Positions 37,111 to 45,011 of a DNA stretch of 50,441 bases are shown here, piece by piece. The position numbers and the translations under genes are program-made. The DNA lies in NCBI GenBank assembly GCA_903926565.1, contig CAIYJU010000179.1, positions 1 through 50,441 of the forward strand, in the 5' to 3' direction. The notes under the pieces are model-generated. The model was not told where the DNA came from. It did not search any database and saw nothing but the letters and a program-made list of their open reading frames with translations. The stretch's first letter is position 1. Each line of letters starts with the position of its first letter. The DNA comes from an uncultured Bacteroidales bacterium. GTDB lineage: Bacteria; Bacteroidota; Bacteroidia; Bacteroidales; FEN-979.

Positions 37111-40100
37111 ATGCATCCTAATTCTGTCATTGCTGTTACAAATGCTTCTGAACATAACCTTCGTTCGGTGAGTCTTGAATTTCCCAGGAATAAACTCATT
37201 GTGGTTACCGGGGTATCAGGGTCCGGGAAATCATCGCTGATTTTCGATGTACTTTACCGGGAAGCCGAAAGCCGCTATCTTGGATCGTTCTCCTCGTTCG
37301 CACGTCAGTTCATGGGGAAACTGAAAAAACCAGACGTTGATAGCATTACCGGGTTATCCCCTGCCATCGCACTTAATCAGAAAACGGTGGTCACCAGTCC
37401 TCGCTCAACTGTCGGAACCATTACCGGCGTTTATGATTCACTTCGTCTGCTGTTTGCACGTGTTGGCCGCCCACCCGCCGAAATCCCCCTGTTTCCGATA
37501 AACAGGAGTTCGTTTTCCTTCAATACGCCGGAAGGGGCTTGTCCGGTATGCAAAGGGCTTGGCGTTGAAGATTTTCTCGATCCGGAACTGCTGGTCTCCG
37601 ACGATACGAGAACCCTGCGTGAAGGAGCGCTGGTGATCACCGCACCCAATGGCTACATCATTTACTCCCAGGTGACCCTGGATGTACTCGACCAGGTTTG
37701 CCGTTCTGAGGGGTTTCACATCGATATCCCCTGGAAAGACCTCACGCCTGTACAAAAACACATTGTTCTCTATGGCAGTAATAAGATCGAAATTCCATTT
37801 GGCAAACATCCGCTTGAATCGCGGATGAAATGGAGCGGAATCACGGCAAAACCGCGTGAACTTGGTTATTACAAAGGCATTCTCCCGGTAATGGAAGCCA
37901 TCCTTCAACGCGACCGGAATAAGAATATCCTCCGGTTTGTCCGCAGCGGGGAGTGCCGGACCTGCCGCGGCAGGCGACTGAATGAAAGAGCGTTGTCTGT
38001 CAGAATCGGCGGGTACAACATTGCGGAACTTGCCGCACTTCAGTTGGATGAGATTGAACAGGTTCTGAACGGGATCGCACTCACAAAAACGGAACTCCTG
38101 ATCGCCGGTCCGATCCTGGCACAAATAACAAAACAGGCTGGTCTTCTTAAACGATTAGGCTTAGGCTACCTTTCTACCAGCCGGGATTCGGCGACCCTTT
38201 CCGGCGGCGAATCGCAGCGTTTGCGCCTGGCAAACCTCGCGGGGATGGATCTTGGCAGTATGGTCTGTATCTTCGATGAACCATCAATCGGACTTCATCC
38301 GCACGACATCCGGCAACTTATTGACATTCTGAAGGAAATTCGTGACAAAAGCAACACCGTAATTGTTGTGGAACATGATGAGGAGATTATCCGGCACGCC
38401 GACTGGCTCATCGACATCGGTCCCGGTCCCGGTATATCCGGCGGAGAAGTATTGTTCAATGGTCCGCCGGAAACCGCAGTCAAATTACCTGAATCAGACA
38501 TCAGAAGGAGCCGTACCCTCTCTTATCTTTTTGGATTCGAACATATCCCCGTACCTTCCGGCCGAAGGCCAGGTGCCGGTTACCTTACCGTTGCAGGAGC
38601 CTCTGCGCACAACCTTAAAGATATCGATGTCAGCTTCCTCCTTCGGGCATTGAATGTGGTGACCGGGGTGTCAGGTGCCGGGAAGTCCACCCTGACAAAC
38701 CACATACTCGGTTCTTTTTTAAAAACCAAATTACATCACTCAAATGGGTCTATCGGCAAATTCAGGTCCATCACAGGATGGGAGTCTGTAAGGCAACTGA
38801 TCTCAGTCGACCAGACACCGATCGGGCGAACCCCCAGAAGCAATCCCGCAACATATACCGGGTTGTTTGACCATATACGCGATTTGTTCGCAAAGCTGCC
38901 CGGGTCTGTCAGCCGGGGTTATGATAAAAGCCGGTTTTCTTTCAACACACACGGCGGGCGTTGTGAATCCTGCGAAGGCGCGGGTTATCAGCAAATCGGA
39001 ATGCACTTTATGGGAAACGTGGAGGTGCTCTGCGAAGCCTGTGAGGGACGCCGCTTTGATGCCGGCACACTTGAAGTGACTTTTGCGGGAACGGAACCTT
39101 CCGGCAAAGGAAAAAATATTTCCGAAGTTCTGGAGATGACGGTTTCAGACGCCCTGACATTTTTCAAAGGTGAACCAAAAATTTCAGGTTACCTTGATAC
39201 ATTAGACAGCCTTGGGCTTGGTTATCTCACACTTGGTCAGCGATCTTCAACCCTGAGCGGAGGCGAGGCCCAGCGCATAAAACTTGCCGCGGAACTGGCC
39301 AAACCACAATCAGAGCACACCATGTACATCATGGATGAACCAACCACCGGCTTACACATGTCAGATACAGGAGTATTGCTGACTGCACTCGGCAAACTGA
39401 TTCAACAAGGCCATACCATCATACTGATTGAACATCATCCGGGACTGATTGCAGCTGCTGATCATATCATTGACCTGGGACCGGGAAGTGGCCGCGACGG
39501 CGGGTTTTTGCTTTTCTCAGGTACACCGGAGGAGATGGTTTACTGCGAACATTCACTCACTGCAAAAGCCCTGAAGGAATATCGAATATTGAATAGCGAA
39601 TATCGAATGTCGAAATTCTTTTCTAACGAAAATTTTCGGGAATCACCCCTGTTGCCGTCAGGCAAATCATTCAATATTCAAAATTCGTTATTCAATATTC
39701 AATATTCCATTAAACTTAAAGGTGTTACCACGAACAATCTCCAACACATTGATACAGAGATTCCACACAACAAGATCACAGTTATAACCGGAGTGTCAGG
39801 AAGCGGAAAGTCCTCCCTGGCTTTCGACACGATCTTTGCAGAAGGCCGGAGCCGTTTTATGGAGAGTTTCTCTGCTTACTTCCGCAGCCGGCTTGGCGTA
39901 AAAGATCGTGCCGGTTTTGAAGAACTTACAGGACTAACCCCGGTATTTGCTGTTGACCAGGGAAATACCGGATTGAATTCCCGTTCAACGTTAGGAACAA
40001 TGACCGGGATCTATGACCATTACCGGCTGTTGTATTCACGTGTTGGAACAAAAAACGAATATCGAATATTGAACAACGAATATCGAAGTTCGAAGTTCGT

Positions 40101-42114
40101 TGAGAAAGCTGACAGGACGGGTAATCCATCCTCCAGCCTTTTCTCTTTCAACCACGAGCATGGGGCTTGTCCTTCCTGTAAAGGACTGGGATCTAAAACC
40201 TTATGTGATCCGCAAAAACTGATTACACATCCCGGAAAATCATTGCTGGCAGGTGCCCTGGACGGGACAAAAACCGGCAAATTCTATGGTGAGCCGTTCG
40301 GCCAGTATGTTGCAACCCTGAAAGCTGTTGCGCATAAACATGACATCGATTTTTCCCTGCCATGGAACGATCTTTCTGATGAAGCGAAACTCCTGGCATT
40401 GGCAGGCAGCGGAGATGAACAGTATAACGTCAACTGGCAGTTTGTGCGGGATAACCGAACCGGGGAACATCATTTTACAGGTGTTTGGAATGGGCTGTTA
40501 CACCTTGTGAATGAGGAGTATGCACGGAAACATGCCGACCACCGGGGCGAAGGCATGATGAACCTGATGAAAACCGTTCCCTGCCCTGACTGCCACGGTT
40601 CCCGTTTAAAACCAGAGGCTTTGAGTTATACCGTTCTGGGGAAAAACATTGCAGACCTGGCTTCACTTTCCGTGAAAAATACAATCGCCTGGTTCAGGTC
40701 ACTTCCGTCATTACTAACTGTTTTACAGGAAGTTGAAACAGCCATACCCCTCGTCAGCGAGATCCTCCGTAAACTGGAATTTATTGCCGGTCTTGGCTTA
40801 TCATACCTGGCGATCGACCGCATCTCCTCAACCTTGTCGGGGGGAGAGGCGCAGCGCATCAGGCTTGCCGGTCAACTGGGCTCCGGACTGACCGGAATCA
40901 CGTATGTTCTCGATGAACCAACACTGGGCCTTCATTCCCGGGATACAGGAAACCTGATGAAGCTCATCCGGTCGCTGCAGGAAGCAGGAAATACGGTGAT
41001 CATTGTTGAACACGACCGCCAGGTCATTCTCGGGGCCGATCATGTCATCGACATCGGTCCAGGAGCAGGGAGAAATGGCGGGCGGGTGATCGCAGAGGGA
41101 ACTCCGCAACAGATCATTGAAAACCCGGATTCAGTAACCGGTCCCTGGCTTTCAGAACATGGTTACAAACCTTCGCATCAGCCACGCACTTTAAAGCCTG
41201 GTTTGACCATTCACAATGCCTTTGCAAATAACCTTAAGGGTTTCGACCTGGAGATCCCTGCAGGTGGAATCACCGTCATCACGGGAGTATCGGGAAGTGG
41301 CAAATCAACACTGATGTTTGATGTCATCCTCGAATCCTGGGAAAAGAAGGAGCCGGCCGGATGCTCTTCAATTACCGGATTTGAACATTTCCAGCGCATC
41401 GTCAGCGTTCATCAGCGCACAGGATTCAACGCAACCATGGCCACGCCAGCCACTTTCACAGGGATTTTTGATCAGATAAGGAATATGTTCGCCTCCACGC
41501 CGGAATCAAAACAAGCCGGCTTTGGAAAAAATGCCTATTCATTCCTGAACAAAGATGGCCGGTGCCCGGTATGCGAAGGCAAGGGGCAAATCCGCATCTC
41601 CATGGATTTTCTCCCGGATGTGAACATGGCATGTGAACAGTGCCAGGAAACTCGGTACCGCCCGGAAATCCTTTTATGCCTGTACCAGGGAAAAAACATT
41701 GCGGATATCCTGAAGATGACTGCCGCAGAAGCCTGCGCCTTTTTTTCGGAACATAAAAGTCTCCACCACCAGTTGCAGCTGCTTGAAAAAGTCGGGCTCG
41801 GCTACCTTCAGCTGGGACAATCGCTCGATAGCCTCTCAGGAGGGGAATCACAGCGACTGGCATTGGCGGCAGAACTGATGAAGCCCGGAAAAGGGGCCGC
41901 ACTCTACCTATTTGAAGAACCTTCCACCGGGCTCCATTTCCTCGATATTGAATACCTGCTCTCTTTATTTCACCAACTTGCCGGCCAGGAAAACACCCTC
42001 CTCATCATCGAACATGATCCCATGATCATCTCCCAGGCTGATTATACTATTGAATTGGGACCGGAAGGAGGTGAAGCTGGAGGCTACCTGGTCAAGGCTT
42101 CACCGGCCGGGTAA
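37111..42114 (+). CDS. Double-length UvrA-like ABC ATPase (fused UvrA2-type halves)
   Basis: 1667 residues, against about 940 for UvrA. The ATG before HPNSVIAVTNASEHNL was chosen; an earlier in-frame codon adds 19 residues without homology. There are four ATPase sites, with Walker A lysines K40, K525, K900 and K1398, four LSGGE(S/A)QR signatures, and Walker B FDEPSIGLH, MDEPTTGLH, LDEPTLGLH and FEEPSTGLH. Zinc-finger Cys pairs are present (CPVC and CRTC, CESC and CEAC, CPSC and CPDC, CPVC and CEQC). In both halves only 15-45 residues separate LLFARVG/LLYSRVG from FSFN, so the UvrB-binding domain of canonical UvrA is absent, as in UvrA2-type proteins. It probably binds damaged or modified DNA; a role in canonical excision is doubtful. 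Residues about 823-867 and 983-996 are translated heptamer repeats. Confidence 0.93.
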   Translation: MHPNSVIAVTNASEHNLRSVSLEFPRNKLIVVTGVSGSGKSSLIFDVLYREAESRYLGSFSSFARQFMGKLKKPDVDSITGLSPAIALNQKTVVTSPRSTVGTITGVYDSLRLLFARVGRPPAEIPLFPINRSSFSFNTPEGACPVCKGLGVEDFLDPELLVSDDTRTLREGALVITAPNGYIIYSQVTLDVLDQVCRSEGFHIDIPWKDLTPVQKHIVLYGSNKIEIPFGKHPLESRMKWSGITAKPRELGYYKGILPVMEAILQRDRNKNILRFVRSGECRTCRGRRLNERALSVRIGGYNIAELAALQLDEIEQVLNGIALTKTELLIAGPILAQITKQAGLLKRLGLGYLSTSRDSATLSGGESQRLRLANLAGMDLGSMVCIFDEPSIGLHPHDIRQLIDILKEIRDKSNTVIVVEHDEEIIRHADWLIDIGPGPGISGGEVLFNGPPETAVKLPESDIRRSRTLSYLFGFEHIPVPSGRRPGAGYLTVAGASAHNLKDIDVSFLLRALNVVTGVSGAGKSTLTNHILGSFLKTKLHHSNGSIGKFRSITGWESVRQLISVDQTPIGRTPRSNPATYTGLFDHIRDLFAKLPGSVSRGYDKSRFSFNTHGGRCESCEGAGYQQIGMHFMGNVEVLCEACEGRRFDAGTLEVTFAGTEPSGKGKNISEVLEMTVSDALTFFKGEPKISGYLDTLDSLGLGYLTLGQRSSTLSGGEAQRIKLAAELAKPQSEHTMYIMDEPTTGLHMSDTGVLLTALGKLIQQGHTIILIEHHPGLIAAADHIIDLGPGSGRDGGFLLFSGTPEEMVYCEHSLTAKALKEYRILNSEYRMSKFFSNENFRESPLLPSGKSFNIQNSLFNIQYSIKLKGVTTNNLQHIDTEIPHNKITVITGVSGSGKSSLAFDTIFAEGRSRFMESFSAYFRSRLGVKDRAGFEELTGLTPVFAVDQGNTGLNSRSTLGTMTGIYDHYRLLYSRVGTKNEYRILNNEYRSSKFVEKADRTGNPSSSLFSFNHEHGACPSCKGLGSKTLCDPQKLITHPGKSLLAGALDGTKTGKFYGEPFGQYVATLKAVAHKHDIDFSLPWNDLSDEAKLLALAGSGDEQYNVNWQFVRDNRTGEHHFTGVWNGLLHLVNEEYARKHADHRGEGMMNLMKTVPCPDCHGSRLKPEALSYTVLGKNIADLASLSVKNTIAWFRSLPSLLTVLQEVETAIPLVSEILRKLEFIAGLGLSYLAIDRISSTLSGGEAQRIRLAGQLGSGLTGITYVLDEPTLGLHSRDTGNLMKLIRSLQEAGNTVIIVEHDRQVILGADHVIDIGPGAGRNGGRVIAEGTPQQIIENPDSVTGPWLSEHGYKPSHQPRTLKPGLTIHNAFANNLKGFDLEIPAGGITVITGVSGSGKSTLMFDVILESWEKKEPAGCSSITGFEHFQRIVSVHQRTGFNATMATPATFTGIFDQIRNMFASTPESKQAGFGKNAYSFLNKDGRCPVCEGKGQIRISMDFLPDVNMACEQCQETRYRPEILLCLYQGKNIADILKMTAAEACAFFSEHKSLHHQLQLLEKVGLGYLQLGQSLDSLSGGESQRLALAAELMKPGKGAALYLFEEPSTGLHFLDIEYLLSLFHQLAGQENTLLIIEHDPMIISQADYTIELGPEGGEAGGYLVKASPAG
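39577..39710. repeat. Inverted pair of 7-bp tandem arrays inside the uvrA-like gene
   Basis: Six units on the plus strand (GAATATC, GAATATT, GAATAGC, GAATATC, GAATGTC, GAAATTC; 39577-39618), then 50 bp, then six units in the opposite sense (ATTCAAT, ATTCAAA, ATTCGTT, ATTCAAT, ATTCAAT, ATTCCAT; 39669-39710). The whole block is in frame and forms the joint between the two UvrA-like halves (EYRILNSEYRMSKFF ... FNIQNSLFNIQYSI). Confidence 0.9.
40057..40098. repeat. 7-bp tandem array inside the uvrA-like gene, second site
   Basis: Six units: GAATATC, GAATATT, GAACAAC, GAATATC, GAAGTTC, GAAGTTC. It is in frame (EYRILNNEYRSSKF), between the LLYSRVG and FSFNHEHGACPSC blocks of the second half, at the position where canonical UvrA carries its UvrB-binding domain. 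Confidence 0.88.
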
Positions 42115-42142
42115 AAAAAACCGCCCCGGAGTTCGGGGCGGT
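42113..42142 (-). terminator. Rho-independent terminator on the minus strand
   Basis: An 8-bp GC stem (CCGCCCCG with CGGGGCGG, 5-base loop) followed, reading the minus strand, by eight T. The T-run is on the minus strand only, so it primarily ends a minus transcript, here the candidate small RNA. It starts just after the stop codon of the uvrA-like gene and may also stop that transcript weakly. Confidence 0.8.
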
Positions 42143-42288
42143 GTCGCTTCTTGCGATTTAAATCATCCGGCAATCTTGAGATTCCGGATCAGCCTTTGGC
42201 TTTAAATACGTGTTACGTTTGAATGCAACACGCCATAAAACAAAATGAGGTTTTTTCTTTTTTCGGTTTTTTTAGGTTTTAAAAATTA
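42113..42288 (-). ncRNA. Candidate small RNA, about 175 nt
   Basis: Bounded by a near-consensus promoter and an intrinsic terminator with no protein-like frame between. The 5' third is A-rich and unstructured (AAAACCTAAAAAAACCG). The rest can fold into successive hairpins: CGTGTTGCATTC...AACGTAACACG, CCGGAATCTCAAGATTGCCGG, TCGCAAGAAGCGA, and the terminator stem. The only ATG frame is seven codons. It lies between convergent genes, starting about 60 bp after the stop of the reductase gene. I do not recognise an Rfam family. Confidence 0.55.
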
Positions 42289-42294
42289 TATAAA

Positions 42295-42324
42295 CAAAGA
42301 TAACTCAATTGAGCCGGAAGTCAA
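42295..42324 (-). promoter_or_regulatory. Promoter of the candidate small RNA
   Basis: TTG (42322-42324), 19 bp, TATCTTTG (42295-42302): the best match in the window to the Bacteroidota TTTG-N19-21-TAnnTTTG promoter. It points away from the reductase gene and towards the terminator at 42113-42142. Confidence 0.65.
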
Positions 42325-42350
42325 GCGATTTAACATTTTTTAACGTACCG

Positions 42351-43436
42351 TTATTCTGCTTTGTATGCGGGATAGTCAGTGTATCCTTTTTCATCAGCCG
42401 AATAGAACGTATTGAAATCAGCGTTGGAGTTGATAGACCAGTCGTTTTGCATACGCTCAACGAGATCAGGGTTGCTGATAAATGGCCTGCCAAAGGCGAT
42501 GAGGTCGGCAAGGCCGTTTTGAAGGTCACGTTCAGCAGTCTCCTTTGAGTAACCACCAGCAAGGATCAGCGTGTTCTGTAACTTTTCACGGATGATCTGC
42601 TTGATGGCCATCGGCACTTCAGGTGCACCCATGGCGCTGTGGTCAACAAGATGAATGTAAAGGATTCCCAAACGGTCGAGTTCTGAGGCCAGGTAGGTGT
42701 AAGTGTCATTTATTTCAGGATAGGGAACCATGCCGCCATTGACACCGTAAGGAGACAATCGGATGGCTACTTTATCCATGCCGATGGCCTGGCCAACTGA
42801 TTCCACCACCTCTAAAACAAAACGGCAACGGTTTTCGATGGTTCCGCCATACTCATCGGTGCGCTGATTGCTCGAAGGTGACAGAAATTGCTCCAGAAGG
42901 TAGCCATTGGCACCATGGAGCTCAACTCCGTCAAAACCAGCCGAGATGGCATTGATGGCTGACTTCATAAACTCCTTCTTCGTACTTACGATATCTTCAG
43001 CTGTCATGGCCCGTGGAGCCGTATGATCCTGCATTCCCTGGCTGTCGGTGTACATTTGTCCTGAAGCTGCAATGGCAGATGGGGCGATTACTTCTGCACC
43101 CTGCGGAAGGTTGTGCTGATGAGCCATCCTGCCGGTGTGCATAAACTGAACAAAGATCTTCCCGCCTTTGCCGTGTACAGCATCTGTTGTTTTTTTCCAT
43201 CCCTCAATCTGGGCATCGCTGAAGATGCCGGGAATCCGCGCATATCCAAGACCATTCGGAGAGGGTGATGTGCCTTCGGTGATGATCAGACCAGCGGTTG
43301 CGCGCTGCTCATAATAGCTGGCAATGAGATCGTTGGGAATGTTTCCAAGAGCCCTGCAACGGGTCATTGGCGCCATCACGATCCTGTTTTTTAATTCAAT
43401 ATTTCCAAGGGTATATGAACTGAATAATTTCTGCAT
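42351..43436 (-). CDS. nemA: Old Yellow Enzyme-family alkene reductase
   Basis: 361 residues, the usual OYE length. Landmarks: LKNRIVMAPMTRCRA, YYEQRATAGLIITEGTSPSPNG, VQFMHTGRMAH, the FMN/substrate pair H174 and N177 in VELHGANGYLLEQFLSP, NQRTDEYGGTIENRCRF and LADLIAFGRPFISNPDLV. It is an FMN-dependent NAD(P)H reductase of activated C=C bonds and nitro compounds; the physiological substrate is unknown. It is divergent from the catabolic operon, sharing a 92-bp region with a -7 box on each strand. The symbol follows the N-ethylmaleimide reductase branch, the closest named relative by motif. Confidence 0.93.
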   Translation of the reverse strand: MQKLFSSYTLGNIELKNRIVMAPMTRCRALGNIPNDLIASYYEQRATAGLIITEGTSPSPNGLGYARIPGIFSDAQIEGWKKTTDAVHGKGGKIFVQFMHTGRMAHQHNLPQGAEVIAPSAIAASGQMYTDSQGMQDHTAPRAMTAEDIVSTKKEFMKSAINAISAGFDGVELHGANGYLLEQFLSPSSNQRTDEYGGTIENRCRFVLEVVESVGQAIGMDKVAIRLSPYGVNGGMVPYPEINDTYTYLASELDRLGILYIHLVDHSAMGAPEVPMAIKQIIREKLQNTLILAGGYSKETAERDLQNGLADLIAFGRPFISNPDLVERMQNDWSINSNADFNTFYSADEKGYTDYPAYKAE

Positions 43437-43472
43437 TTCAAGAATAATTTATTTGGTTAGAAAAATATTTTG

Positions 43473-43480
43473 CAAAATTA
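43473..43480 (-). promoter_or_regulatory. -7 box TAATTTTG of the alkene reductase gene
   Basis: Perfect TAnnTTTG match on the minus strand, with a leader of about 30 nt. Confidence 0.5.
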
Positions 43481-43502
43481 GGCTTTTTATTTAGAATTAA
43501 TA

Positions 43503-43510
43503 TAAATTTG
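43503..43510 (+). promoter_or_regulatory. -7 box TAAATTTG of the catabolic operon
   Basis: Perfect TAnnTTTG match predicting a transcription start about 12 nt before the scoA ATG. It also shows that the upstream in-frame TTG lies in the promoter and is not the start codon. Confidence 0.55.
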
Positions 43511-43528
43511 CGGGAGATTCTGTTAAAA

Positions 43529-44224
43529 ATGAACAAAGTAGTCAACAATGCCCTCGAGGCAATAAAAGGAATTGAAAGCAATGCAACCATCATGCTTGGT
43601 GGATTTGGCTTATGCGGAATTCCTGAAAACTGCATTGCAGCCCTGGCTGCCAGTGATATCACCGGTCTGACCTGCATTTCGAACAATGCCGGTGTAGACG
43701 GTTTCGGCCTGGGAATGCTTCTTCGCCGCCATCAGATCAGGAAAATGATCTCCTCCTATGTCGGAGAAAACAAGGAGTTTGAACGGCAGTTGCTGAGTGG
43801 TGAACTGGAGGTGGACCTTGTGCCCCAGGGAACGCTGGCAGAACGCATCAGGGCGGGAGGAGCCGGAATCCCTGCATTTTTTGTCCCGGCAGGTTATGGC
43901 ACGGAGGTAGCCGACGGAAAACCCGTCAGGGAATTCGAGGGCAAAATGTATCTCGAGGAACAGTGGCTAAAGGCCGATTTTGCCATCGTCAAAGCCTGGA
44001 AAGGCGATACCCATGGCAACCTCATCTATAAAAATACCGCGAACAACTTCAACCAGGTGATGGCCACTGCGGGTAAAATTACCATCGCAGAAGTGGAAGA
44101 GCTGGTCCCTGCCGGAACCCTTGACCCGAACCAGATTCATACACCCGGTGTGTTTGTGCAACGGATCTTCCAGGGTGCCAACTATGAGAAACGCATTGAA
44201 TTTGCCACGACACGGGCAGATTAG
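43529..44224 (+). CDS. scoA: 3-oxoacid CoA-transferase, subunit A
   Basis: 231 residues from the ATG (MNKVVNNALEAIKGIESNAT). Family landmarks: TIMLGGFGLCGIPENCI, ISNNAGVDGFGLGMLL, MISSYVGENKEFERQ, LVPQGTLAERIRAGGAGIPA, FVPAGYGTEVADGK and a closing TPGVFVQRI. With subunit B it transfers CoA between succinyl-CoA and a 3-oxo acid such as acetoacetate. In this operon it can activate the acetoacetate released by fumarylacetoacetase. It is the first gene of the operon; the subunit B gene starts 49 bp downstream. Confidence 0.95.
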   Translation: MNKVVNNALEAIKGIESNATIMLGGFGLCGIPENCIAALAASDITGLTCISNNAGVDGFGLGMLLRRHQIRKMISSYVGENKEFERQLLSGELEVDLVPQGTLAERIRAGGAGIPAFFVPAGYGTEVADGKPVREFEGKMYLEEQWLKADFAIVKAWKGDTHGNLIYKNTANNFNQVMATAGKITIAEVEELVPAGTLDPNQIHTPGVFVQRIFQGANYEKRIEFATTRAD

Positions 44225-44233
44225 TTCCTGGTC

Positions 44234-44266
44234 ATTCGTAAATCGTAAATCATAAAATCGTAAATC
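44234..44266. repeat. 7-bp tandem repeat (CGTAAAT type) between scoA and scoB
   Basis: Units CGTAAAT, CGTAAAT, CATAAAAT and CGTAAAT. A different unit from the GAATATC arrays but the same period and the same kind of position. Confidence 0.75.
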
Positions 44267-44273
44267 CCTCCTC

Positions 44274-44930
44274 ATGTCTTTAGATAAAAACGGAATTGCA
44301 AAACGGATTGCACGGGAATTAAAGGATGGCTATTATGTCAACCTGGGCATCGGAATTCCCACGCTCGTGGCCAACTATATCCCTGCCGGGATGCAGATTG
44401 TGCTCCAATCTGAAAACGGATTGCTGGGGATCGGGCCCTTTCCGTCAAAAGAAAATATTGACCCCGACCTGATCAATGCCGGGAAACAGACCGTTACCGC
44501 AGTTCCCGGGGCCGCCTTTTTCGACTCTTCGGCAAGTTTTGCCATGATCCGGGGCGGGCATATCGACCTCACCGTTCTTGGTGCCTTCGAAGTTTCTGAT
44601 ACCGGAGATATCTCCTCCTGGAAAATCCCCGGAAAATTGGTGAAAGGGATGGGTGGTGCCATGGACCTTGTTGCCTCCGCCAGGAACATCATTGTTGCTA
44701 TGATGCATACAAATCCCCAGGGAGAGTCGAAGCTTCTCAGGAGATGCACCCTGCCTTTAACCGGTGTCGGCGTTGTCAAACGGATCGTTTCTGACCTTGC
44801 GGTCATTGATGTAACCCCTCAGGGATTCAAGCTCGTGGAAAGGGCCCCCGGAGTTTCTGTTCAGGAGATCATCAATGCCACTGAAGGAAAGCTGATTGTT
44901 GAAGGGGAGATCCCGGAAATAGATGTTTGA
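44274..44930 (+). CDS. scoB: 3-oxoacid CoA-transferase, subunit B
   Basis: 218 residues. The catalytic Glu that forms the CoA thioester is E47 in [15 protein letters not shown]. Other landmarks: [64 protein letters not shown] and [20 protein letters not shown]. It partners subunit A; the complex is cytoplasmic. The gap to subunit A is filled by a heptamer array, and another array separates it from hmgA. Confidence 0.95.
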   Translation: MSLDKNGIAKRIARELKDGYYVNLGIGIPTLVANYIPAGMQIVLQSENGLLGIGPFPSKENIDPDLINAGKQTVTAVPGAAFFDSSASFAMIRGGHIDLTVLGAFEVSDTGDISSWKIPGKLVKGMGGAMDLVASARNIIVAMMHTNPQGESKLLRRCTLPLTGVGVVKRIVSDLAVIDVTPQGFKLVERAPGVSVQEIINATEGKLIVEGEIPEIDV

Positions 44931-44933
44931 TTT

Positions 44934-44975
44934 GAATATCGAATATTGAATAACGAATTTTGAATTTTGAAGTAG
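44934..44975. repeat. 7-bp tandem array between scoB and hmgA
   Basis: Six units: GAATATC, GAATATT, GAATAAC, GAATTTT, GAATTTT, GAAGTAG, beginning four bases after the scoB stop. Confidence 0.85.
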
Positions 44976-45011
44976 GGCTGACTAAGCGGTTACCTTGAAA
45001 AAAATATAATC

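Noticed and set aside
42113-42142. Hairpin considered as the terminator of the uvrA-like gene
   Set aside because: The T-run is on the minus strand only; on the plus strand the stem is followed by mixed sequence, so I assigned it mainly to the minus transcript.
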